Shown: positions 52,113-59,629 of the stretch, piece by piece
How the letters are laid out: every line of letters begins with the position of its first letter
Numbering within the stretch: the first letter of the stretch is position 1
Origin: Streptomyces sp. V1I1
GTDB lineage: Bacteria; Actinomycetota; Actinomycetes; Streptomycetales; Streptomycetaceae
Assembly (NCBI RefSeq): GCF_030817355.1
Contig: NZ_JAUSZH010000001.1
Coordinates: 6,644,501-6,708,500, forward strand
DNA length: 64,000 bases
Direction of reading: 5' to 3'
Program-made: the position numbers and the translations under genes
Notes under the pieces: generated by a model
The model's input: only the letters and a program-made list of their open reading frames with translations
Database searches by the model: none
What the model was told of the DNA's origin: nothing

Positions 52113-53306
52113 TCAGGCGACCACACCGTCCCGGCGCAGCGCCGCTGTCCCCTCATCCGTCATTCCCAGGGCCTTCAGCAGCGCATCGGTGTGCTCGCCG
52201 AGTGCGGGAACCGCGCCCATCCGCGCCTCCGGTCCGCCCGGCAGGGTGATCGGCGGCAGCAGCGCACGCAGCGGCCCGACCGGTGAGTCCACCTCCCGCC
52301 AGCGGTCCCGCGCGGCGAGCTGAGGATGCCCGGCCACATCCGTCACGCTGTTGAGCCGGGCGCACGCGATTCCCGCCGCCTCCAGCCGACTGATCGCCTC
52401 CCGTGTGTCGAGGCGGGCCAGCGCCTCGGCCACCACCGCATCGGTCTTCTCCCGGTTCGCCGTACGGGCCGTGTTGGTCGCGAAGACCGGATCGCCCCCC
52501 AACTCGGGCCGCCCGAGTACCTGGTCGGCCAGCCGCCGCCACTCCCGGTCGTTCTGCACCGACAGCAGAACCTGCCCGCCGTCCGCCGTCGTGTAGGCGT
52601 CGTACGGCGAGATGACGGCGTGCGCGACCCCCGTGCGCGCCGGGGTTTCACCCCCATGCATCCCGTAGTGCAGCGGATGCCCCATCCACTCCGCCAGCGA
52701 CTCCAGCATCGAGACCTCCACAGCGCCGCCGACGCCCGTGGTCCCGCGCCGCAGCAGCGCCGCCAGCACCCCCGAGAAGGCGTACATCGCCGCCGCGATG
52801 TCGGCCGCCGGAATGCCCGCCTTGACGGGCTGCTCCGCGGTCCCGGTCACCGACACGAGGCCCGCCTCGCACTGCACGAGCATGTCGTACGCGCGCTTGT
52901 GGGCGTACGGCCCCTCCGCGCCGTATCCGGAGATGTCCACGGCGATCAGCCGCGGGTGCGCGGCGCACAGAGTTTCCGCGTCCAGACCGAGCCGGGCGGC
53001 CGCGCCCTGGGCGAGGTTCTGCACGAACACATCGGCGTCCGCGACGAGTTGACGCACGATCTCCAGGCCCCGCGGGTCCTTCAGATCGACGGCGATGGAC
53101 TCCTTGCCGCGGTTGCACCAGACGAAATGCGAGGCGAGCCCGCGGGCGGCGGTGTCGTAGCCGCGCGCGAAGTCGCCGCCGTCGGGGCGCTCGATCTTGA
53201 TGACGCGGGCGCCGAGATCGGCGAGCTGGCGCGTGGCGAAGGGCGCCGAGACGGCCTGCTCGACGGCGACGACCGTGATCCCGTCGAGGGGGAGAGGGTG
53301 GCTCAT
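52113..53306 (-). CDS. Family III CoA transferase (CaiB/BaiF)
   Basis: 397 residues. LPLDGITVVAVEQAVSAPFATRQLADLGARVIKIERPDGGD is the family start; NRGKESIAVDLKDPRG, LVQNLA/QNLAQGAAARLGLD and AYDMLVQCEAGLVSVTG contain the catalytic Asp region (Y-D-M). These enzymes move CoA between carboxylic acids, for example in carnitine, oxalate or aromatic-acid metabolism. Monocistronic here, with 168 bases to the divergent DMFase-like gene. Substrate not predictable. Confidence 0.92.
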   Translation of the reverse strand: MSHPLPLDGITVVAVEQAVSAPFATRQLADLGARVIKIERPDGGDFARGYDTAARGLASHFVWCNRGKESIAVDLKDPRGLEIVRQLVADADVFVQNLAQGAAARLGLDAETLCAAHPRLIAVDISGYGAEGPYAHKRAYDMLVQCEAGLVSVTGTAEQPVKAGIPAADIAAAMYAFSGVLAALLRRGTTGVGGAVEVSMLESLAEWMGHPLHYGMHGGETPARTGVAHAVISPYDAYTTADGGQVLLSVQNDREWRRLADQVLGRPELGGDPVFATNTARTANREKTDAVVAEALARLDTREAISRLEAAGIACARLNSVTDVAGHPQLAARDRWREVDSPVGPLRALLPPITLPGGPEARMGAVPALGEHTDALLKALGMTDEGTAALRRDGVVA

Positions 53307-53474
53307 GAGCCGTGCCTATCGTGTACGTACCACCTTTGTCATCCCCTGGACCGCTTACCGGCCGTTCTGTGCGAAGCGGCGTAGGGCGTGTCCGATGGAT
53401 CGGATCGCGCCCGTGCCGTGATCTTCTGGCTGACACAGCAACGTACGCGGATCCAGTTCGGCCGAGGGGATGCG

Positions 53475-55091
53475 ATGACGCAGCGTGAGGTATCGGACGA
53501 GGCGGGGTACCCGGGGTGGTTCGGGCGCAGGCGGGTGCTGGGGCTGGCCGCAGCCACGTTCGTGTCGTCGCAGCCGTGGCTCGGTACGGAATCGGCCGCG
53601 CAGCCCGGCGCGGTACCCGGTGGCCGGCCCGGGGACGTGCCGGAGGAGTCCGGGCTCGATGTGCGTGCCGAGAACTCCCGGCCGGGAGCTCGTGACTGGC
53701 GGATCACCCGGGCGGGTGCGGCTGGTGCCATTCAAGGCTTCGCCGAGCGCGTCAGTGTGCGCTCGGGGGAGGTCGTCGCGCTGCGCGTGTCGACGACGGC
53801 TGCGGCCTACACCGTTTCTGCGTACAGGATGGGCTGGTACGGCGGAGCGAGGGCTCGTCTCGTCTGGAGCTCGGGCCTATTGCCGGGGGTGCTTCAGCCT
53901 CCGGCGCTGCTCGATGCCGACACGCGGATGGCGCGTGCCGACTGGCGGCGGACGGCGGAAGTGGACACCTCGGGCTGGCCGGAGGGCTGCTACCTGCTGC
54001 GGCTGGACGCCGAGGACGGCCGGGGGCAGAGGTTCGTACCGCTCACGATCCGGTCTTCTTCCGCAGCCGGCCGTGTGGTGGTGGTCAATTCGGTCGCCAC
54101 CTGGCAGGCGTACAACCGGTGGGGTGGCGCCGACCTGTACAAGGGCACGACCGGCAAGAAGGGTTCGCGATCCCTCGCGGTGTCATTCGACCGTCCCTAC
54201 TCGGGCGGTCATGGGGCCGGCCAGTACCTCGTCTACGAGGCGCCGTTGGTCGCGCTGGCCGAGCGGACAGGGCTTCCGCTGGCGTACGCCACGGGAGTGG
54301 ACGTGGCCCGTGAGCCGCGGTTCCTGGGCGAGGCCGTGGCCATGCTCTCGCTCGGGCACGACGAGTACTGGAGTCCCGAGCAGCGGCGGCACGTGGCCTC
54401 GGCGCGCGACGGGGGTATGAACCTGGCCGTGCTCGGGGCCAACTGCTGCTACCGGCGTGTCCGCTTCGAGCCGTCCGCCGTGGGAGCGGACCGGATCGTG
54501 GTCTGCTACAAGGGCGACTACGCCAAGGACCCCGGGTTCCAGCGCGGGTGCCCTCCGACGAACGACTACCGGCGAATGCCCGCACCCGAGCCCGAGAGTT
54601 CCCTGCTCGGGGTCATCTACGACGGCTACCCGGTGGACGCGCCGTTCGTGGTGTCCCATCCGGATCACTGGCTGCTGGAGGGCACCGGGGTGCGGCTGGG
54701 CGACTCCTTCCCTCACCTGGTGGGCGTCGAGTACGACCGGGTGAACCCGGCTCATCCCACGCCTCGGCCGATCGAGATCCTGGCGCATTCGCCGGTGGTG
54801 TGCAAAGGACGCCCCTCGTACGCCGACATGGCCTACTGCTCCCTGCCCGGCGGGGCGGGCGTCTTCGCCACGGGCACGATGCGCTGGGTCGAGGCGCTGG
54901 AGGCGACCGGCCCGGGCGGGGGCAAGGCGAATCACGGACTGGACGAGCGGGCCGGGAACTTCACCCGTACCGTGACGGCCAACGTCCTGCGGGCGTTCGC
55001 GCAGGGGCCGGCGGGGGACGCGAGACCCGCGCATGACAATCTGGCCGATTCCTTCGCCCCTCACAACGCCCGTCACAGCAGGGCGAACTGA
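53475..55091 (+). CDS. N,N-dimethylformamidase beta-subunit-like secreted protein
   Basis: 538 residues. N-terminal GRRRVLGLAAATFVSSQ resembles a twin-arginine signal. The body has the DMFase large-subunit-like fold: SAYRMGWYGGARARLVW, VDTSGWPEGCYLLRLDAED, VVVNSVATWQAYNRWGGADLY, SFDRPYSGG, SLGHDEYWSPEQRRHVASARDGGMNLAVLGANCCYRRVRFE and LPGGAGVFATGTMRWVEAL. Several conserved His, Tyr, Glu may form the metal site. Likely an exported hydrolase of unknown substrate. ATG at 53475 chosen; GTG 53388 would add 29 residues. Overlaps the convergent gene by 19 bases. Confidence 0.85.
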   Translation: MTQREVSDEAGYPGWFGRRRVLGLAAATFVSSQPWLGTESAAQPGAVPGGRPGDVPEESGLDVRAENSRPGARDWRITRAGAAGAIQGFAERVSVRSGEVVALRVSTTAAAYTVSAYRMGWYGGARARLVWSSGLLPGVLQPPALLDADTRMARADWRRTAEVDTSGWPEGCYLLRLDAEDGRGQRFVPLTIRSSSAAGRVVVVNSVATWQAYNRWGGADLYKGTTGKKGSRSLAVSFDRPYSGGHGAGQYLVYEAPLVALAERTGLPLAYATGVDVAREPRFLGEAVAMLSLGHDEYWSPEQRRHVASARDGGMNLAVLGANCCYRRVRFEPSAVGADRIVVCYKGDYAKDPGFQRGCPPTNDYRRMPAPEPESSLLGVIYDGYPVDAPFVVSHPDHWLLEGTGVRLGDSFPHLVGVEYDRVNPAHPTPRPIEILAHSPVVCKGRPSYADMAYCSLPGGAGVFATGTMRWVEALEATGPGGGKANHGLDERAGNFTRTVTANVLRAFAQGPAGDARPAHDNLADSFAPHNARHSRAN

Positions 55092-56233
55092 CCCTCCGGC
55101 CCTTCCTCATGATGGTCGAGTACGGAGGCGGGCCGCCGGGTTACGTCGCTCGGCGGCAGAACACCAGGGAGCTCGGTGCTCTCCATCCCCTTCAACTCCT
55201 GCTTCTGGAGCCGGAGTTGACCCAGCAATGCCAGCACGGTGATCAGTTCCAGCAGCTCGGAGGTCCACTCCTGCGGCCACACCGCGGGCCGGATCGCCTC
55301 CAGCGTCCCGGGCTCGGCCTCGGCGGTACGGCGCTCGAACCAGAGCTCCAGCACGCGTACGCCACCCACCTCGAAGTCCCAGGCGGCCGCGGGCACGGGT
55401 GAGATCCGGCCGGTCCCGAGGCTGAGCACCTCCTCCTCGGCGTCGTACGCGATCGCGTCGGGCCGGGCGGGCACGGCGGCCCTCACATACGGCCGCCGAC
55501 CGCCCGGCAGCCGGGGCCGCTCGCCGCCCCGGGCCCCGCGCAGCTGGACCTCCATCATCCGCCGCCCCAACTCCACACCGCTCACCCACACGTGGGGGTC
55601 GGCGGGCAGCGGCACCACGCATCCCGCTGCCGACGTCTCGGCGGCCGCGACGATCCAGGCAACGACGTCGTCGGTCTCGACCTCGCGTCCGTACCGGCTC
55701 CCCAGGGCGGACAGCAGCCCGGGCGCGAGATTGGGCTCGACGCCACCGGGCCGCCGGTAGAGCGGACGAATCCGCCCGGGCCTTCCCGCGGGCGAGCGCC
55801 CGTCCGGCAACAGGGCGGAGACGACCACGGCAGGCCCCGACGCGTCGGCCACCCACCCTTGCTCGACGACAAACACCTGCCGCTCATCGGCGACCCGCCA
55901 CAACTCGGGCCGGGCGGAGTCGATGAGCCGGTGGTCGGGAATCAGCCACTGCTCGTCGAAGGCCCCGTGCAGCACCCGCACCGGCGCGGGACACCGCCCG
56001 TCCTCCCGGACGAACCTGCCCGTCCCGCTGGTCTGCCCGGGCAACTGGGCAACGGCACTGCGCGGCGTACGGGCCCGAGTGCACCCGAACAAGGCATCGC
56101 GCTCGACGCCCTCAACGCGCACAAGAGCATCCCACCGGGCCTTGAGAGAGCCCGCATCCGGGGCCATCACCCAGGCCCGCCCCAGCCGCAATGGGGGGAC
56201 GCCCCATGGCATGAGCTCGTCCAGCATCGGCAT
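55073..56233 (-). CDS. Type ISP restriction-modification C-terminal specificity-like protein
   Basis: 386 residues. The sequence MPWGVPPLRLGRAWVMAPD, SGTGRF, FDEQWLIPDHRLIDSARPELWRVADERQVFVVEQ and AWDFEVGGVRVLELWFERR matches what I know as the C-terminal specificity domain of ISP-type restriction enzymes; Streptomyces carry such proteins alone. No helicase, nuclease or methyltransferase motif (no NPPY) is present and no partner gene is near, so it is not a complete restriction system. Family assignment from memory, moderate certainty. A 15-bp tandem repeat sits right upstream. Confidence 0.6.
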   Translation of the reverse strand: MPMLDELMPWGVPPLRLGRAWVMAPDAGSLKARWDALVRVEGVERDALFGCTRARTPRSAVAQLPGQTSGTGRFVREDGRCPAPVRVLHGAFDEQWLIPDHRLIDSARPELWRVADERQVFVVEQGWVADASGPAVVVSALLPDGRSPAGRPGRIRPLYRRPGGVEPNLAPGLLSALGSRYGREVETDDVVAWIVAAAETSAAGCVVPLPADPHVWVSGVELGRRMMEVQLRGARGGERPRLPGGRRPYVRAAVPARPDAIAYDAEEEVLSLGTGRISPVPAAAWDFEVGGVRVLELWFERRTAEAEPGTLEAIRPAVWPQEWTSELLELITVLALLGQLRLQKQELKGMESTELPGVLPPSDVTRRPASVLDHHEEGPEGQFALL

Positions 56234-56310
56234 GCCGAAATGCTAACCGGGGGCCCGGAGGCCCGTCCCGGGCCCACCCCGAGACCCGCACCGCGGACGA
56301 CTCGCCCACG

Positions 56311-56385
56311 GACGCCCGTACCGCAGACGCCCGTACCACGGACGCCCGTACCGCCGAGGCCCGTACCACGGACGCCCGTCCCCCG
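56311..56385. repeat. 15-bp tandem repeat upstream of the ISP-like gene
   Basis: Five 15-bp units of the form GACGCCCGTACCACG with alternating variants at the last three bases, between the GntR gene and the ISP-like gene; shoulders on both sides look like decayed units. Confidence 0.85.
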
Positions 56386-56409
56386 AGGCCCGCACCCCCG
56401 ACCGGACGG

Positions 56410-57159
56410 TCACTCCGCGTCGACCGTCACCGAGAACGAGAACCGGTCCCCCCTGTACCGAATCCGTGCCACATCCACCACCCGCCCGCCCTCGTCGTAC
56501 GTCACCCCCGTGTAATGCAGGATCGGGCTCAGCAACGGCACCCTCAGCAGCTCCGCCGTCGGCGGGTCCGCCAGCCGGGCCTCCACCGTGTCCGTGATTC
56601 TGCTGATCCGCACCCCCAGCGAATCGCGCAGCACCTTCGTCATCGGCCAGCGCTCCAGATCCGCGACGTCCAGCCCCGCCGCCACATCCGGGTGCACCGC
56701 GTTCTCCGCCCAGTTGGTCGGCTCACCGCTATCGCCGTCGCAGCGCAGCCGCCGGTACGTCACGACCTCGGCCACGTCGGGGAAGTACTCCGCGAGGTCG
56801 CCCCGCACCGTCTCGGGCCCGTGCCCCAGGATCGTCGTCCGCTCGCCCGACTGCTGGGCCACGATCGCGTCGATCGAGCCCAGCAGCCGCCTCGGCGCGC
56901 CCCGCCGCGCCCCCGGCTCGATGAAGGTGCCGCGCCGCCGGTGCCTGCTGATCAGGCCCTCCTCCTCCAGCTCCTTGAGGGCCTGGCGCATGGTCAGCAC
57001 GCTGACGCCGTAGTGCGCGGCGAGCTGCTCCTCGGTCGGCAGCCGCAGCGACGCCTCGGGCGCTCGGCCCAGTATGGAGGCGCGCAGGGACTGCGAGACC
57101 TGGTACCACAGCGGCAGTTTGCGGTTCAGGACCAGCGAGTCGGGGGCAAAGGCGGTCAC
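56410..57159 (-). CDS. GntR/HutC-family regulator with UTRA domain
   Basis: 249 residues. Winged helix 12-80 (LPTEEQLAAHYGVSVLTMRQALKELEEEGLISRHRRRGTFIE), then a UTRA ligand-binding domain from about 95 (ETVRGDLAEYFPDV, RLADPPTAELLRVPLLSPILHY). GTG start with GGAG about 7 bases upstream. It ends the operon that begins at hmgA, 13 bases downstream of its stop, so it probably regulates homogentisate/tyrosine breakdown. Confidence 0.9.
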   Translation of the reverse strand: MTAFAPDSLVLNRKLPLWYQVSQSLRASILGRAPEASLRLPTEEQLAAHYGVSVLTMRQALKELEEEGLISRHRRRGTFIEPGARRGAPRRLLGSIDAIVAQQSGERTTILGHGPETVRGDLAEYFPDVAEVVTYRRLRCDGDSGEPTNWAENAVHPDVAAGLDVADLERWPMTKVLRDSLGVRISRITDTVEARLADPPTAELLRVPLLSPILHYTGVTYDEGGRVVDVARIRYRGDRFSFSVTVDAE

Positions 57160-57172
57160 GGGGTACTCCGTA

Positions 57173-58516
57173 CTACGACCGGAAGTGGCGCTCAAGACCC
57201 TGCCACACGTCGTCGTACCCCTTCTGCAGATGGTCGGCGTTCGCCGCCTGCGCGGTCGCCGTCATCGGCCAGCGCGTCTCGAACATGAACGCAAGCCCGT
57301 CGTCGATCTTCTGCGGCTTCAGCTCGGCGGCGCTGGCGCGGTCGAAGGTCTCCCGGTCGGGGCCGTGCGCGGACATCATGTTGTGCAGCGAACCGCCCCC
57401 CGGCACGAAGCCTTCGGCCTTGGCGTCGTACGCGCCCTCGATCAGGCCCATGTACTCGCTCATCACATTGCGGTGGAAGTACGGCGGCCGGAAGGTGTCC
57501 TCGCCGACCAGCCAGCGCGGCGCGAAGACCACGAAGTCGACCCCGGCCAGGCCCGGGGTGTCGCTCGGCGACGTCAGCACGGTGAAGATCGACGGGTCCG
57601 GGTGGTCGTACGAGATCGTCCCGATCACATTGAAGCGGCGCAGGTCGTAGACGTACGGAACATGATTGCCGTGCCAGGCGACGACATCGAGCGGCGAGTG
57701 GTCGTAGGTCGCGGCCCAGAGGTTCCCGCAGAACTTGTTCACGACCTCGACCGGACGCTCCACGTCCTCGTACGCGGCCTCGGGCGCGAGGAAGTCCCGG
57801 GCGTTGGCGAGGCCGTTCGCGCCGATCGGCCCGAGGTCGGGGAGCTGGAAGGGCTGCCCGTAGTTCTCGCAGACATAGCCGCGGGCGGTCGGGCTCTGCC
57901 CGCCATCAGGCACAGCGGCGAGCAGCTCGACCCGGAAGCGGACGCCGCGCGGGATCAGCGCCACCTCGCCGGGCCGGGCGGCGAGCAGCCCCAGCTCCGT
58001 GCGGAGCAGCAGGCCGCCGCTCTCGGGCACGATCAGCAGCTCGCCGTCCGAGTCGCTGAACACCCGGTCGGTCATGGAGGCGTTGGCGTGGTAGAGGTGC
58101 ACGGCCATGCCGGTGCGCTGGCTCGCGTCGCCGTTGCCTCCGAGCGTCCACAGACCGGCCAGCCAGTCTGTGCCGGGCGCGGGCTCCGGCAGGGGGTTCC
58201 AGCGGAGCCGGTTGGGGTCGGGGACGGACTCGGCGAAGGGCGCGCTGCGTACGCCGCCGTTGCCGATGCGGACGAACGGCGGATGGGCGGCCGACGGGCG
58301 GATCCGGTACAGCCAGGAGCGGCGGTTGTGGGCGCGCGGCTCGGTGAACGCGCTGCCGCTCAGCTGTTCCGCGTACAGCCCGAGCGGTGCCCGCTGCGGT
58401 GAGTTGCGCCCGTGCGGAAGTGCGCCCGGCACGGCCTCCGAGCTGTGCTCATTGCCGAAGCCGGGCGAGTACCCAAGGCCTTCGGCGGTCTTGCGCGCCT
58501 GCTCGATGCCGCTCAT
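57173..58516 (-). CDS. hmgA: Homogentisate 1,2-dioxygenase
   Basis: 447 residues, full length. It opens the homogentisate ring to maleylacetoacetate in tyrosine/phenylalanine breakdown. Recognised by [27 protein letters not shown] at the N-terminus, [24 protein letters not shown], and the active-site region [16 protein letters not shown] with the iron-binding His and Glu followed by [18 protein letters not shown]. No frame breaks. Divergent from the TetR gene across 80 bases holding an inverted repeat. The later pathway genes (maleylacetoacetate isomerase, fumarylacetoacetase) are not in the window. Confidence 0.95.
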   Translation of the reverse strand: MSGIEQARKTAEGLGYSPGFGNEHSSEAVPGALPHGRNSPQRAPLGLYAEQLSGSAFTEPRAHNRRSWLYRIRPSAAHPPFVRIGNGGVRSAPFAESVPDPNRLRWNPLPEPAPGTDWLAGLWTLGGNGDASQRTGMAVHLYHANASMTDRVFSDSDGELLIVPESGGLLLRTELGLLAARPGEVALIPRGVRFRVELLAAVPDGGQSPTARGYVCENYGQPFQLPDLGPIGANGLANARDFLAPEAAYEDVERPVEVVNKFCGNLWAATYDHSPLDVVAWHGNHVPYVYDLRRFNVIGTISYDHPDPSIFTVLTSPSDTPGLAGVDFVVFAPRWLVGEDTFRPPYFHRNVMSEYMGLIEGAYDAKAEGFVPGGGSLHNMMSAHGPDRETFDRASAAELKPQKIDDGLAFMFETRWPMTATAQAANADHLQKGYDDVWQGLERHFRS

Positions 58517-58538
58517 CGTCCGCTCCCGGTGCTGAAGG

Positions 58539-58562
58539 ATTCCTATGTATAACCGTAGGATT
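58539..58562. promoter_or_regulatory. Inverted repeat between hmgA and TetR gene
   Basis: ATTCCTA and TAGGATT flank a 10-base AT-rich spacer in the divergent region, 23 bases before hmgA. A candidate operator; the inner arms TCCTA/TAGGA are perfect. Confidence 0.45.
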
Positions 58563-58595
58563 GCGGGACCGCCCCGTCAACGGCAACAGGGCGGC

Positions 58596-59213
58596 ATGAT
58601 GTACCGCGTGTCTCCAGCCCATCTCCGCCGTACGCCCGTGCAGCAGCGCAGCGCCGAGCGGCTCGCCCGGATCCTGGACGCCTGTGCCGAACTCCTCGAC
58701 GAGACCGGTTACGAGGAGCTGTCCACCCGCGCGGTGGCTGCCAGGGCCGGCGTCCCCATCGGTTCCGTCTACCGCTTCTTCGGCAATAAGCGTGCCCTCG
58801 CCGACGCTCTCGCCCACCGCAATCTGGACAGTTACGCCGAGCGGATCAGCGGCCGTATCGCCTCGCTCGGCGCGGGCGACTGGCGCGGCGCCCTCGATGC
58901 CGTACTGGACGAGTACCTGGCGATGAAGCGCACCGTCCCCGGCTTCGCGCTGATCGACTTCGGCTACCGGATCCCGATGGGCGCGCCTGCGGTCGGAGCG
59001 AACCATCAGGTGGCCGACCGCCTCGCCGCGCTGCTCGCGGGCCATCTGGGCCGCGGCGTCGACGAGGAACTGCGCCGGGCGGTGCTGGTCTCGGTCGAGG
59101 CGGCGGACGCGCTGCTGCAACTCGCCTTTCGGGTGGAGCCGGCGGGGGACGAGGGGATCGTCGCGGAGACGCGGGAGCTGTTGCGGGCGTATCTCGGACG
59201 GGTCCTCGATTAG
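58596..59213 (+). CDS. TetR-family transcriptional regulator
   Basis: 205 residues. N-terminal helix-turn-helix: RILDACAELLDETGYEELSTRAVAARAGVPIGSVYRFFGNKRALADAL (about 20-68), then an all-helical ligand domain with WRGALDAVLDEYLAMKRTVPGFALIDFG. The ATG at 58596 follows a short GGCGGC leader; an upstream ATG at 58545 falls inside the inverted repeat and is unlikely. It sits between hmgA (divergent) and a molybdopterin oxidoreductase (same strand, after 416 bases); either could be its target. Confidence 0.92.
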   Translation: MMYRVSPAHLRRTPVQQRSAERLARILDACAELLDETGYEELSTRAVAARAGVPIGSVYRFFGNKRALADALAHRNLDSYAERISGRIASLGAGDWRGALDAVLDEYLAMKRTVPGFALIDFGYRIPMGAPAVGANHQVADRLAALLAGHLGRGVDEELRRAVLVSVEAADALLQLAFRVEPAGDEGIVAETRELLRAYLGRVLD

Positions 59214-59218
59214 GCGGG

Positions 59219-59566
59219 TGCCGGGGTGGGGGCGGGGGTCGCCTGCGGCGGACTTGCCCCCTACCCGCCCCTTCCCGAACTGGGGGCAAGCCCCCAGACC
59301 CCGGTACGCCCTTCGGGCGTTGTCCTCAATCGCCGGACGGGCTTGATTTCCCGACGGGGCGAAATTCAAGCCTCGTGGGGTCCCCCGGACGAAGTCTGGG
59401 GGAGTTTGAGGCGCGGGGCTTGGGGCGGAGCCCCAAAATCAGCCCCTCCGGCGTTTGAGGAGCGGGGTCTGGGGCGGAGCCCCGACGAAGTCTGGGGGAG
59501 ATTGAGGCGCGGGGGCCGGGGCGGAGCCCCGGTTACGGGAAGACTGCTCGTACCCCTCCCCTCCGT
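59219..59566. other. Intergenic stretch rich in palindromic repeats
   Basis: No gene. Contains two copies of the dispersed palindromic element (59376-59404 and a shorter one at 59480-59500), each followed by TTGAGGCGCGGGG-type sequence, and several GGGGCGGAGCCCC hairpins. It terminates the TetR transcript and precedes the palindromic operator of the next gene. Confidence 0.7.
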
Positions 59567-59584
59567 GCATACCGGTCGGTATGC
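59567..59584. promoter_or_regulatory. Perfect TetR-type palindrome upstream of molybdopterin oxidoreductase
   Basis: GCATACCGGTCGGTATGC is a perfect 8-2-8 palindrome with the ATACCG/CGGTAT core typical of TetR-family operators; it lies 45 bases before the ATG of the next gene. Confidence 0.65.
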
Positions 59585-59629
59585 TCGACTCTGAACCGCG
59601 CGCCACCGCCGTCGCCCCGGGGAGGGCCC

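Noticed and set aside
49948..56385. Short tandem repeats considered as CRISPR arrays
   Set aside because: Units are 14-15 bp, directly adjacent with no unique spacers, and no cas genes are present.
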